NCBI GenBank assembly: GCA_037349315.1
Contig: JBAIAC010000024.1
Span: forward strand, 38,847,501-38,911,500
Origin: Chelydra serpentina
Taxonomy: Eukaryota; Chordata; Testudines; Chelydridae
Reading direction: 5' to 3'
DNA: 64,000 nucleotides
Part shown: positions 12,276 through 24,037 of the stretch, in pieces
How the letters are laid out: every line of letters begins with the position of its first letter
Position numbering within the stretch: the stretch's first letter is position 1
The notes under the pieces: generated by a model
What the model saw: only the letters and a program-made list of their open reading frames with translations
Told to the model about the DNA's origin: nothing
Databases searched by the model: none
Position numbers and translations under genes: made by a program

Positions 12276-12839
12276 GTAATCGTGATTTGAGTGACCATGT
12301 CACGGCGTGACACGATATTTTTCACATCACGCTCCTATCACACTACTGTACTTGCTGTAGGTAAGGCGCTAGCCATCGGGGCGAGAGAGCTCCCCACGAG
12401 CTCGGACACACACTGGAGCCAGCTCTGCTGGCGTTTTCCCAGCACTGAGGCCGCCCAGCTGCGAGGCCAGGGGTAAGCAATGGAGAGAGATCTGGGGCTG
12501 GAGGAGCCAAGGAAGAGGTGCTGGGCTAGCTGGACAGATGCTGCCCCTCTCTGCCAGGTCACTCACCCCCTTCAGGGGGGGAGGCAGGAGACAACTCCAG
12601 GCACCGGCGTGCTGTGTGGGGCTGGGGAGGGATGCAGCATCCTCTGGGGCTCTAGCAGGCAGAAGCTCCCCAGGTGTCCCAGGTACCCTCCCGCTGGCCA
12701 GACTCTTACCTTGCTGCGGATCTGGCCACAGGTGGACTCCTCTCCCGTCGTTGCCGCTCCCGTAGCCAGGGGTTGGGGCTCCTGCTGGATCCTGGCGCCG
12801 GTCTTCTCCTTGGCCCCGGCAGGAGTTCAGCTCAGCCCA

Positions 12840-13310
12840 GACTGCCCCTCCGCTCCACTCTCCCCTCCCCTAGCAGGGGGTGGTGCAGAGGGGAGGAGGC
12901 AGACGTGGGGGACAAGCCAAGGAGGAGTGGCCGCCCAGCCATCATGTTCCGTCCTCTGGCTACCAGCTCCCCCCTGGGGGAGAGGGGGCAGCCACTGCCC
13001 GCGGGAGAGCGGCACGACCCGCTTAGCTGGCTCCCTGCCCTGGCTGCAGCGGAGCAGGGCAGCCAGGGGCAACTCCCCCCTGGGGGAGGGTGGCCGCTAC
13101 CACGGGACCCCGCTCCCCGCTCAGCTGGCTCCCTGCCCCGGCTGTGGCGGGGCAGGGCAGCCAGGGGCAACTCCCCCCTGATGGGGTGGCCGCTGCCACG
13201 GGAGAGCGGTGTTGCGCGACCCCGCTCAGCCGGGGCAGGGCAGCGTTACTGGCTCCCCCCTGGGGGTGGGGTGGCCATTGCCCACAGGAGAGCAGCAGGT
13301 CCCTGCTCCC
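12840..13310. repeat. GC-rich tandem array near the right end of the hAT element
   Basis: Units of roughly 115-120 bp containing 'ggcaactcccccctg', 'gtggccgctgccacggga' variants and 'ctcagctggctccctgcccc' recur three to four times. Open frames here are composition-driven. Confidence 0.75.
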
Positions 13311-13408
13311 CACTTAGCTGGCTCATTGCCCCTGTGCTGCCCCTAATAGTTTGCCACCCCAAGCACCAGCTTGTTCTGCTGGTGCCTGGAGCCGCCCCTG
13401 TGTAGAAG

Positions 13409-14479
13409 GCAGCTACACTTGCAGAGATTCTGCCTACACAGCTGGGATTCTCCTTTGGGAATCTGCCTGGTTTAATCCAAGATACTTGTTTTGTGAAGCA
13501 CTTTGAGAACCATAGAGGAAAAACTGATGTAAGAGCTTAATATTGTTATTCCAAATTTGCATTAAGGCTCATTCTCTTATCACTCACCTTTCATGTCTTT
13601 GTCAGCAAGGTCTCTTCATCCAAGAGACGTTCTTGAGGGGTAAAGGACAGAGTTTACAACAAGAAAATAAAGTAATTCAACTAACCACGATATCTAACAA
13701 CCTGCATATTAGCACATTGCTGGAACTTAAAATTATAATTTTAAAATGCTACTAATAGAACATTCCCTAGCTTTAAATTCATCCCAGTCTTGGGTGGTAG
13801 AGGCCTAAACTCCACAAGCACTCATTCCCTTCCCCCCCACAACCAGACAGTTTTATGGACCTTCTCATGAGTACCAGTAAGGCGATTGGGAAACTTGAGT
13901 GGGAGCTAACCACACCCTTCCCAGAATTTCTCCTATTATCTATGGGGATAATTCCAGGGTGTGAAAGAGGAAGGGGAAACCTTCACAAGTGTTTTAGTAG
14001 CAGAACTATTTAACTAAGGCTTTCTAAACAGAAAACAGCTCTATCATCTCCATCTAGCTGACTTATTGCAACTGGCAAGGAGAAAGGAAATAATGGAATA
14101 TCTACCTTTGTTTTATAACTGCGGTACAAGTACGTGACATGTTTTGTTTGGATGGGGGAGGGGGAGGTGACATTGCAATTCCCTTATTCCCTTCCCTGCG
14201 GTTCTGTGCATGCTGAATTCTGAACCCCAGCTTGAGTTCTAAAACAAGAGTCCCTGTTAGGTAAATTCAGCTTCACGGTCTATCATGAGGACATTAAATC
14301 CTTCCTCTCCTTTCTCTGGATGCTGAACATTTTTCCTCTGCAAGTAAGGTTTGTAACTCCAGTTCTCAGCAGTCTGATATGCTCCATATTGGGGATTAGG
14401 GTACATGGTTGGTTTGTAGTCAAATTGTGAGGAGCACTGCCGGTGAATTAAAAACTGAATAAACCACTCCTGAATAACA
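13409..14479. other. Intergenic DNA, no gene recognised
   Basis: No gene or classified repeat was seen. Confidence 0.6.
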
Positions 14480-14660
14480 TACGTTACACCGACCTAAGCA
14501 CCAGTGTGGACAGCACTATAGCTACCACTGCTCACGGGGGCTGGATTAATTAAACCGACGAAGAGCTCTCTCCTGTCGCTTAGAGCTGCTATATTAGAGA
14601 TTTTACAGTGGTGCAGCTGCACTGCTGTAAGATCTCTAATGTAGCCATAGCCTATACCTT
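14480..14660. mobile_element. Harbinger-like MITE fragment
   Basis: It contains 'ttacaccgacctaagcacc', 'gtgtggacagc', a hairpin around cagtggtgcagctgcactgctg-type sequence and 'gatctctaatgtagccatag'. These match the interior of the 61,924-62,171 MITE. The left end is missing. Confidence 0.55.
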
Positions 14661-14745
14661 TAACATTGTGATCTGGTGGGATAGGTGCTGTGACATTCTA
14701 TACCTGAGGGGAGCACCCTGTAATCCCCATATTCATCATTTATAT

Positions 14746-15403
14746 TGTGATAGACCCAGACAAGTGGGGTACAGAAGTCTCAGAAGGCAAAATATACTGG
14801 CCATTAGATGAATAGTTTTCTGTTCCCTGAGTGACCAGAGCAGGGGCTGCACTAGAACAAGCAGGAACTTTCTGGAACCAATTTAAGGCAGGCAGGCTAA
14901 TTAGGACAGTTGGAGCCAACTAAGAAGAACCTGCTAGAATCAGTTAAGACAGGCTAATCAGGGCACCTGGGTTTAAAAAGGAGCTCACTTCAGTTTGTAG
15001 TGTTGTGTGCGAGGAGCTGGGAGCAAGAGGCACACAAGGAGTTGAGAGTGAGAAAAGTTGAAGGACTGAGGAGTACAAGCATCAGCAGACCATCAGGAGG
15101 AAGGTCCTGCAGTAAGCATAAAGAAGGTGTTGGGAGGAGGCCGTGGGGGAAGTAGCCCAGGGAGTTGTAGCTGTCATGCAGCTGTTACAGGAAACCCTGC
15201 AATCCAAGACAACTGCAATCCACAGGGCCCTGGGCTGGAACCCAGAGTAGAGGGTGGGCCCGGGTCCCCCCAAACCTCCCAACTCCTGATCAGACACAGG
15301 AGGAATTTGACTGTGGGTTCTACCAGAGGGGAAGATCTCGGAGGCGGTCAAAATCCGCCAATAAGCACAGGACTCACCAAGGTAGAGGAGGAACTTTAAC
15401 AAC
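14746..15403 (+). mobile_element. Nested solo LTR (~658 bp)
   Basis: It begins TGTGATAGACCC and ends near GGAACTTTAACAAC, flanked by a possible 4-bp duplication (atat). It interrupts the surrounding LTR: the text before (tcatttatat) and after (ataattgtgatatttc) reads as one older sequence. Gypsy or ERV origin cannot be separated here. Confidence 0.55.
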
Positions 15404-15577
15404 ATATAATTGTGATATTTCATATAAAGCATGACAAGGTATCATGGGAAAGGTTATGATTTTCTGAAAGCCATTGTTCTATCTAAATATGTATATCATT
15501 AGAACATATGAAGTTATGAGATTGTGTTACATGGTTGTCACTAAAATATGCTGCGAGCTGGGGAATCACCCAGATAT

Positions 15578-15626
15578 GCGTCAATACATCTGTTAGTCTA
15601 TAAGGTGCCACAGGACTCTGTCACTT
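15578..15626 (+). mobile_element. 49-bp Penelope-type fragment with 10-bp target duplication
   Basis: The segment with 'tgttagtctataaggtgcc' and 'acaggactctgtcac' lies between direct repeats acccagatat (15568-15577 and 15627-15636). Unlike sister copies it stops before the usual ctaacacggctac end. Confidence 0.6.
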
Positions 15627-16439
15627 ACCCAGATATTAGCTCCCCAGAGACAACAAGGGAGGTAACCAACACCTGGGCAGGTGCCAAACCACCATCAATA
15701 GTCATTGTCCAGCAAGAGTCACAACGCAATGATTCACTTGCACAAGGTCACACCAGGGGAATTCCTCAACCTTGCCTGGTGATTCAGCAATGCCCACCAG
15801 ACATGGCTGGACTTGTGTTCTCCAAGCACATGGAATGAGGATATAAAATAGAGGAGAGAGGCCACATGGTTGGTCCTGTGTCTTCCCCCACCTACACTGA
15901 AGGCAACAAGAATGCTGGAACAGAGGAGACAGGTCCCCAGGCTAACTGCTTATGAAAGACTAACCAACCTGCAGTATCCACTGGGGAAAGGAAAACTGCT
16001 TAGTCCAGATATTGCATAGTCTAATAAGATTGAGACTTTAGACTGCATGCTTATCTTTTATTTTTCTTTGGTAACTACTGACTTTTGCCCATCATTTAAA
16101 ATCTCTTTTCTAAGCAATAAACTTATTTGAATGTTTATCCATACCAGTGAGTCTGACTGAAGTGCTTGGTAAATCTGCTCAGGTTACAAAGGCTAGTGCA
16201 TGTCCACTTTCCATTGATGAAGTGGTGAACCAGTTAATAAACTTGCATTGCTCAAGACAATATATTCCTGTGGTACAAGGGTGGGGGGGGTGGGGATTTA
16301 ACTGATGTCTCTGTGTGATTCATGAGTGGCTCTAGGAGCAATCCATGCAATCTAGCTGGGCATGGGGCTTGACATGCAGTTGTACTGAGTGGTAACAGCA
16401 CCTGGAGGGGTTTGTGTGAGAGAGCCCAGATTAGAGAGT

Positions 16440-16545
16440 TAAGGAGGCACCAGATTATTATTTGTATTCTAGTAGCACCAAAAGTCTCCACCCAAGATCA
16501 GGGCCTCATTCTGGTAGGCACTGATCAAACAATGTTAGATTGTCT
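16440..16545 (+). repeat. MIR-type 3' region, degraded
   Basis: 'attatttgtattctagtagcacc' wording followed by 'agatcagggcctcattctgg' and 'taggcactgatcaaaca' parallels 37,395-37,515. It is typical of a SINE 3' part in sauropsids. Confidence 0.5.
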
Positions 16546-16585
16546 TGTCTGTTTACATTGTAATCTAGCTGAGGCAGGGACTGAG

Positions 16586-16715
16586 TTTATGAGGGGAAAA
16601 CAGAGGCACAGAAGTGAAATGACTTGACAAGGTCACTGTCACAGCTGAAATAAGAACCCACATCTCCTGGACTCCCAGTCTAACCCAGGAACTAGGGCAT
16701 TATACTCTCACCTAA
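16586..16715 (-). repeat. MIR SINE fragment
   Basis: 'aaaacagaggcacagaagtg', 'aatgacttgacaaggtcac' and 'ctcctggactcccagtctaa' are the antisense core and tRNA-related part of MIR. Confidence 0.7.
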
Positions 16716-17883
16716 CAAAGGTATCGCCCTGTGACAATGATTAGTGACACTGGAGCATTGTTCAACAAACTATATGTACAGCAAGGTGTAGGTATTAGCT
16801 ACCTACTCCAAAAAAAGCCAAAACAAGTAATATTGATTAAATAAATTTGTCCCTTTATCCTATCTTAATATAGTGAATTTAACTAAAATCTACTGGTCAA
16901 ATCATAAACTAAAAGGCAGATGTTCCCAGGAGTGGCATTGAACATGAAGTTATGTCAGCTTTGACTAACAAAGGGGATACAGAGATGGACAGTAGCAGAG
17001 TGATTTACAGTCCAGGAGAAGAAAGCTGGAGTATAGCAGAAGCTCCCCGGGGAGAAATGCTATGCTGCACTAGCCTCTTCTGTGCTGCACTGGTATTTGA
17101 TCCCTTCCAAAACCATGGCTGGCTGGCAAATGCAAAATGAAATATTTATGAGCCAGATATCAGGTACAAGCTCTGTGCACCACTGTTATCTGTACAAGCT
17201 GCAGGTCAGCAGACAGCTTGGAATCAGAATGCATTATGTTTAATAACTGGACCTACAAATTTATCCAAATGAGTTCAACTGTAGAAAGTGTATAATAGCT
17301 TATAAAGTGTCACAATAATCTATAATAAATGCTGATGGGAGAAGGCAGAAAAGGGAGCCAGACTAAACTAATGCAATCCCACACACACTTTTTTTAAACT
17401 TACCAGGCATGATCTGAACAAAGTCCTTCAATTATATTAGTAGGCCTTTGTTTAGATTAAAACAAAAAAGGCCTACTAATAGAATTCAAGAAATATGGAA
17501 AGTTAAGACCCCCACAAAACCCCAATGAATCAAAATTGGTGTGTTGGAAATTAGGCCTATTGTTGGACAAAATGAGTGGATGGACTGTTCTGCCCTACAC
17601 TCCCTTCTGGGGTTCTTAAACACTAAAAACTTGTGGGGGGAAATTACTAGAAAAGGCAGCTGTCTGCCAATCTGCCAACAACTGCTGTAGGAAGCTTTAC
17701 TATCATGGCTGCCCCGCTCACCATCACCTGGGACTCCCAAATCCAGCATAACTCCCTTATGCTTTCATCAGCCTGATCACAAAAGATTCTCTCTGGCCCA
17801 GCCTAGTCAGGGTGAGACCCAAATGACACCACCACCTCCACAACTCTGGCTAAATCCCAACCCCCACCAGGGTGTAACACTTA

Positions 17884-18186
17884 GCCCTGGTCTACACTGG
17901 GAGGGGGGGTGGGGGAAATCAACCTAAGATCTGCAACTTCAGCTACAAGAATAGCGTAGCTGAAGTCGACGTATCTTAGGTAGACTTCCCTCACGTCCTC
18001 ACAGTGCGGGGTCAACTGCCGCCGCTCCCCCGTTGACTCTGCTTCCGCCTCTCTCCGCGGTGGAGTACAGAAGTTGATGGCAGAGCGATCGGGGATCGAT
18101 TTATTGCATCTACACTAGATGCGATAAATCAATCCCCAATAGATCGATCACTACCTGACAATCCGGTGGGTAGTGTAGATGTACCC
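17884..18186. mobile_element. Harbinger-like MITE (303 bp) with TTA target duplication
   Basis: Termini GCCCTGGTCTACACT and AGTGTAGATGTACCC are imperfect inverted repeats flanked by TTA (17881-17883, 18187-18189). Two internal hairpins are visible: acttcagctac/gtagctgaagt, and cgatttattgcatct/agatgcgataaatc. Confidence 0.82.
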
Positions 18187-18189
18187 TTA

Positions 18190-20054
18190 GTCCCCCTGCC
18201 TGTCCTTTTTCTTTCCCACCTTATTTCTTCTCTTTCCTATTCCTCTTCCCCCACTGTCCTTCATCTAACAGAAGTGTGGCTTAGCTGGCCAAGACTATAT
18301 TTTGAAGCACTGCTGTAAGCCTGCAACTAAAAGCAATACCCTAAACAGCTCAACACTGCACTAGTTTGCCAGGTCTCAGACTGGCTGATAAGACTGCTGG
18401 AAAACACAAGTGTAGCATGCTATGAGGTTTCAAGTGGGAGTCAACACCAGAGACAGAAGCTTTATTTGCTATCTTTTCTAGTCTTCTTTCCTCTTTTGTA
18501 TGGATTAGTCTTATTTTTCCTTTTAGGAAATGAAATCAGACTTTAACAGATCTAATGCATTTCAGCTAACTTCTCTTTCCCCCCCCCCTCCCCAAACAAG
18601 GGCTGTTACCATCATCTAAAGGCCTGTCAAATAAAGTTTGGGGTTCTCCCTCCCCCTGCCCCTTCTAAAAAACTCACCAGCTAAAGGGAAAGGAAACAGG
18701 GAATGTTGTTAAAATAAAAGCCTTAATACTTTATAGGTCAAATGCTTTAACTGTTTTCCCTTCTTTATCGTTTGCTGTAGTCTCAGCAAATTCTGACGGA
18801 AAGCAGTTTCTATCTGTAGCAAAACCTGTTACTGAGGGCTTATCATTTTACTACCCCATCAAAAATACTTCTTGTTCAGAGACAATGATAGCAAATTCTG
18901 ACAGAGGCACATCTCCCTGTCAGAATTTGCCAAGTTACATCTTCCTTCACCCACTGGTCTCGGGGTAGCAAAATACGACAGATATGGAGCGCCCTCTTCG
19001 AATGTAGTACTCTTCACTTCCTCTCCCACCCCCACTGTGAATCAAAGACAAAATAAATTTTACTTAACTCTGCCCCCTGAACCAGGAACAGCCACTGAGT
19101 GTGGTTCAATAACAGGAGTGCCATAATAAGCAGACATGAGAAAGGACTATTACTCTTTTGTTGTGTTGTGTTCCACAGATTGGAATGCATGCAGACAAAT
19201 GCTAGAATTCATAGGACCATTTGCAACAATACTGCTACATGGATGTTTTCCTGTTCAAATGGTTTATATACAAGTGGGAACAGAACTAAGATAACATGAC
19301 AAAAAATAGAGTTTAAATGTTTGAGTAAAATTTTCACAAGCTCATAAATGACTTGGGGCCAGATTTTTAAAGGTATGTAGGCACCTTTTCATACAACATT
19401 TGAAAAGCAATGGGCTGAGAATATAACTGAATCTGGAGATCCAAAAGCCATACTAATGCTTCTGGGTTAGCTAAATGGATGCCCCATGTGCCACCATGTA
19501 AGCGATTCCATGCAGGATGGTTTGGTGTTGGTAACACTGGACATGGCCATTCCCATGACAGTGTCCAGGACAGGATCCTTAGGGTCATGTTTTGTGTGTG
19601 TCAAGTCCAGATATGAGGACATATCCTTTGATTGGTGGCTTTTACTCTTCAGACATTCCTTGTAGTACAAGGACATCAATGTTTTAAGTCAGCAGGATAG
19701 TTGCAATGTAATCGCACTTTGCTTTAGATAGTCCCTCAATGCTGAGCTGCATAATGCACAGCAATCGGCCTATTTGAAGGAAAGTTTGGCCCTGACATGG
19801 GCTGTTATTGCTATTGCTTTTCTGAGCAGAAGATCCTTTAAAGGTGTTCAATTGTCGATATGACGTTCACTGTGCTTTTCACTCGTAACTGGGGAGACTG
19901 AAGATTGCCATCTCCTCCCTAGGCACCTAAAGATAGGTGACTAGTGGAATTTTCAGTTGAAATTCATGGGAGTGAACACCTGGGTGCTTTTGGAAACCTC
20001 ATTAGGCACGTATCTACTTCTTTAGATGCTCAAGTACCTTTAAAAATCTGGTCC
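18190..20054. other. Intergenic DNA, no gene recognised
   Basis: 'caaattctgac' motifs recur (about 18,787, 18,893 and, inverted, 18,920) without forming a clear element. No gene was seen. Confidence 0.55.
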
Positions 20055-20180
20055 TTCATTTCTTTGTGCTTCAATTCCCTAGCTGTAGAGTGGGGCTAAT
20101 CACACTTCCCTACCTCACAGGGCTGTTGAGGATAAATACATTCAAACAGTAAGGTGCACAGATACCATGATAATATGGAT
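20055..20180 (+). repeat. MIR SINE fragment
   Basis: 'tttgtgcttcaattccctag', 'gtagagtggggctaat' and 'cctacctcacagggctgttg' are the MIR core and 3' region in sense orientation. Confidence 0.7.
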
Positions 20181-20828
20181 GTGATGTTTTGGGGTCCACC
20201 CAGACCAGTAAGGGGGTCTGTCACAACCTGCCCTGTAACTTTGCAGGATGGTTCACATCACAAAGGCACCCAAATTCCTTGATATCAGCCGCTTGCTCAC
20301 ATGCAGAAGGTCTTACCCTGGTTCTCACCAGCCTAGTTACTCTTTGCAGGGTGATACTTCGGTCTGGAGGGGTTGTTGGTATCTCCCAAAACATCCTCCC
20401 CGAGTTCATTACTAGACACTAGAATCATTCTCCTCTGGTTCATCAGCCCCTGAAGGCATGAAATCAGTCCTCCTCCTGCTAGTTATCAGCTCACTTTGGC
20501 ATACACACTCTGCAGAGTGTATACACCAGAGATTTGCTTGGAATGAAAATAAAAAGCTTAATAGAAAAACTAGATTAAAAGATGAAATAGTAAAGAAGAG
20601 CAACAAGTTACAAAGAAAAACAAAAGAATAAATGGACACAAATCAGACATCAGAATGGTAACATACAAAAGCCAGTATGAGAACACTTCAATTTCCATGG
20701 ACATTCTATAACAGATTTAAAGGTAGCCATACTTGAACAAAAAAAACATTCAAAAACAGACTTCAAAGAGAAACTGCAGAGCTTCATTTGCAAACTTAAC
20801 ACCATTAATTTGGGCTTGAATAGGGACT
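20181..20828. other. Unclassified repeat-like stretch
   Basis: Begins around a 'gggtccacccagaccagtaa' segment and becomes A-rich after 20,520. It may derive from an LTR element, but no termini or coding remnants were identified. Confidence 0.3.
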
Positions 20829-21117
20829 GGGAGTGGCTAGCTCACTACAAAAGCAATTTTCCCCTCTCTTGGTATTGAGACCTCCTCATCAATTATTGGG
20901 AGCGGACTACATCCACCCTGACTGAATTGGCCTGGTCAACAGTGGTTCTCCACTTGTAAGGTAACTCCTTTCTCTTCATGTGTCAGTATATTTATGCCTG
21001 TATCTGTAATTTTTACTCCCTGCATCTGAAGAAGTGGGGGGGGGGTACCCACAAAAGTTTATGCCCAAATAATTCTGTTAGTCTTTAAGGTGCCACTAGA
21101 CTCTGTTGTTTTTAAAA
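20829..21117 (+). mobile_element. Longer Penelope-type copy with degenerate hammerhead motif
   Basis: The 3' part 'tctgttagtctttaaggtgcc' is shared with the other copies, and here about 190 bp of upstream sequence is kept (tggctagctcactacaaaag to cttcatgtgtcagtatattt). The motif CTGAAGA at 21026-21032 is followed by a hairpin GTGGG...CCCAC expanded by a G-run, then AAAA where GAAA is expected. No inverted duplication is present. It ends at 'gactctgttgtttttaaaag', short of the family's 3' terminus. Confidence 0.6.
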
Positions 21118-21254
21118 GGAAAACAAACCAACAAAGACAACCTCAGGCTTTACACTTTCATATTAGATTAAATCATTTTTTTTAGAAAAGGGAAACTTGT
21201 CTTTAGGCAGTTTCCCAGTATACCCCTTAGCTATGTGTGTTCATTGTTCACAGA

Positions 21255-21340
21255 CAACCTCTGTTAGTCTATAAGGTGCCACAGGACCCTTTGTCACTTC
21301 TACAGATCCAGTCTAACACGGCTACCCCTCTGAACCTCCA
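21255..21340 (+). mobile_element. Penelope-type 3' fragment
   Basis: 'tgttagtctataaggtgcc', 'ggaccctttgtcacttctac' and 'tctaacacggctacccctct' give a 5'-truncated copy without foldback. A possible 6-bp duplication (aacctc) flanks it. Confidence 0.65.
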
Positions 21341-21345
21341 CCTTG

Positions 21346-23016
21346 AAACTGTCCCCCTAGTTCTGGGTGTCCTTCAGTTCAAACCTCTTCCATTTTAAAA
21401 GAGGTTACAGGTATGTTTAGGGGGAAGCTTTCCCTTTCAGTCACTACAGATTTACAAGTGGGGAAAACACCATCCTTTCTTTAGTTTGAGAAGACTTGTT
21501 TTCTTTTCAGTTTCAAGCTGTTCCAATTGTTTTTTTCCTGGGCTGAACAACAGCTTCAAGCACATAGCCAATCTCCTCTTGTTGGGGAGGTAGCCCTTTC
21601 CTGGCAGATAGTTTTACCACTTATTCTAAAGTGATGCTGAAGTAATTGTAACTCTGGTGTGACAACATACACACCCTGTACATCTCATCATGACTATTAA
21701 GCTCAGTGCTTTACAAATTTTCATAAAAGATCTTACTCAATAGACTTAAAGTAACATAGTAAGCAGTTTATTTAGCTGCTTTTTGGGGGGCATGGGGTGG
21801 GGGGAGTTAAACCTTCTGTCCTCACCTTGCACGTCTAGTACTAACATGCATACTTGTCACAGTGTGATATACAAGCACCTTAGCTAGAATTCTCCAAAAA
21901 TATATACAAGATAGTTGTTATAATATTTATATGCCTATGTCTCTATATTTAATTATGGATCTCATTCTGCACCATCTTATTTTTAAAAAAGTTGAACATC
22001 CCTATTATTGGCTGTAAAGGGCTCCACTCACCACAATTGCACCTCCTTGTGTCGAGGCCCAGGAAGTAGCTGTTACCCCATATGGCAACCCCTGTTGTCA
22101 GTTGCTCCTGCTGTGGTCTCTCTCTCTCTCTCTCTCTCTCTGTGACTGAAGTACTCCCTCTTTGAGGGCTCAGCCCTCTAAGACACTACACATTTCCCAC
22201 CCCACTATCAAAGTCCTCACCAGACAAGCTGTCCAGATGCCACCTTAGACCATCTTCTACCTCTAGAAACTGTGCCACTTCCCCACAGCTGGTAGGGGAA
22301 CCCAGGGCCACCCACCCAACAACTCTGGGTTCCAGCCAAGGACACTATGACTGGCCATTCAAATCTGCTCAGTCTATGTTTTCCTGGGCTCCTTTCTACT
22401 CCTCACCCCCATCATGGCCTGTCTCTGGGTTTACCACCAGAGCTTTTTCTACTTCTGGTGGCTATTTCACCCTTTTCAGCCTCTTGCCAGACCTGGACCA
22501 GGCCAATATCCCAGGATTTATTTTCCCCCCAGGTTTCCTCCTGATCCCAAATTCCCTCTACCTGTCTGGAAAGGCTGCAGCCCCTTCCCTATAGCCACCT
22601 CTTAGCCTCACTTCCCAGTTTTATAAGCCTACCCTCACTGGCTTCAGCTGCAATTAATCCTTATCAAGCTCTGGCTCCCCTTCAGGTGCTGCCTATAAAG
22701 TTAATTGGCCCCTTCTGGCCCCCACAGTAAGCCAGTCAGGGGCTGTGTGGAATGAATATTCCTCACATTGGCTGAGTTTGCAAAGATCTCAATTTGATAG
22801 CATTTCTTTTAAGTATGAAACAACTTCTGAACACTTATCAATTCCAAAATTTTAGGGAATGTTCTAAGGATCAATGGCCTGAACCTTATTAAATTTGGAG
22901 AAAACTGGAAAACCAAAGGAGGGACAGGGGGACACAGATCTTCTACCATCTGTTTAGTAGAGCTTCAACCACCTCTACAGTTTTCTATAGCTCAGACTAT
23001 ATAGCTATAGTGCCAT
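21346..23016. other. Intergenic DNA with TC microsatellite
   Basis: A (TC)n run lies at about 22,115-22,141. The C-rich block 22,050-22,760 reads like a degraded LTR element but has no identifiable ends. The overlapping short open frames at 22,347-22,605 show no family resemblance. Confidence 0.5.
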
Positions 23017-23152
23017 TACATTACACATTTGGCAGAGGACACCTGAAAAGTTGTGAGCAGTTCACGTTTTTACTCCTATATTGCAGTGCACCAATAGATG
23101 GCACTGCTGGGTTTAAAGTCTAGGTACATGTATATTATGCAATTTAAACTCT
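23017..23152 (+). repeat. 136-bp direct repeat, copy 1
   Basis: Matches 24,038-24,173 over 136 bp with 8 mismatches and no gaps (about 94% identity). It contains 'accaatagatggcactgctg'. Confidence 0.9.
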
Positions 23153-24037
23153 GAGAAAGGGTTACAGGAACTCACCATGTATACAGTGATTGGCTGTTTT
23201 AACTGAGTTATTGGAAATAAAAATTATTGTAGTTAACCTTTTCTTCTTTAGTGCTCCTGTGCCTTAGATGGAGGTGTACTGACAAAAGCTGAAAGATAGG
23301 TCAGGTACTGTAACTAGAGAGCCTTCTTTAAGATTATATATATGTGTGTGTGCCATATTAACATCTTGCATTATAACAGTACCCCATGTCATCTCTGCTT
23401 ATCCTCCTTGTAGAATTTAACAGGTTGACACCCTGAATACCAGATTAAAAATAATGGTAGTGCAAATGGGAGTGTGAACACAGCCCAAGCCATGAGGGAC
23501 CCCTGAATGGGAGGTACACAGAGCACCAGCTATGGGAAAGAATGGGGGACCCTCGTGAATGGGGACACACAACCCATGGCACAGGGGAGATTAGGGGGAG
23601 TTGTAGGGATCCCTTGAAAGAGGGGGTTGAGAGGATGGCACACGGGGGAGGGAAATGGAGGAATGCAAGAAACTTCTGGTGTGTGCAAGGAGCTCAGTTG
23701 ACAGAAGCTACAAAGTGTGTGACCCCGCTATTGGTCACTGGATAACCTTTTCAGTTAGAAGAAGAGCCCCCCCGGCCCAAGAACTCATACAAGTCAGCTG
23801 CCTGTCTTGCAGCTGGAAGCCAATGCCACCTTGGATCACTACACATTGGCACTACCAGAGCTGAATATAGGGCCCAAGCAGGTCTCTTGCTGTGGTGCTA
23901 CAGGCTAGAGTCCCTTTATTTTAACAAAGGTGAAAGTTACCCCTGCTGCTGCTGCTGCTGGCATTTTCCACTGATGGTGGAGACCTGCCAGCTTCTTTCC
24001 CATTGTACAGCCACTCAGCTATCTGAACTCGGTAGAA
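23153..24037. other. DNA between the two 136-bp repeats
   Basis: Contains a TG/TA run at about 23,335-23,353 and a (CTG)n run at about 23,943-23,960. No gene was recognised. Confidence 0.55.

Larger units (their letters stand above)
9353..13400 (-). mobile_element. Full-length 4,048-bp hAT transposon with decayed transposase
   Basis: The element begins CAGGGCCAGCTCTAGG and ends CCTGGAGCCGCCCCTG, imperfect terminal inverted repeats. It is flanked by identical 8-bp duplications tgtagaag (9345-9352 and 13401-13408), the hAT hallmark. Transposase remnants run on the minus strand from about 12,275 to 9,690, and a GC-rich tandem array fills 12,840-13,310 near the right end. Its termini are shared with the 692-bp and 161-bp elements in this window, so it probably represents the autonomous form of that family. 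Confidence 0.92.
14689..16188 (+). mobile_element. Long LTR of an endogenous retrovirus-like element, interrupted
   Basis: The sequence begins TGTGACATTC and ends near GGTTACA. Late in it are a TATA-like box (gatataaaatagagg, about 15,840) and a polyadenylation signal aataaa (about 16,117), in the order expected of U3-R-U5. A second LTR (14,746-15,403) and a Penelope-type fragment (15,578-15,626) are inserted in it. No internal gag/pol/env sequence adjoins it, so it is probably a solo LTR; its class is not determined. Ends are approximate because no clean target duplication was found. Confidence 0.6.
16189..17880. other. Intergenic DNA with MIR-like pieces
   Basis: MIR-like sequence is listed separately at 16,440-16,715. 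The rest shows no gene. Confidence 0.6.

Noticed and set aside
12480..13405. Open frames of 233 and 243 codons
   Set aside because: Composition-driven frames in the GC-rich tandem part of the 4-kb hAT element, with frames on both strands and no domain.
22347..22605. Three overlapping proline/serine-rich frames
   Set aside because: All three registers open at once, a sign of C/T-rich composition rather than coding.
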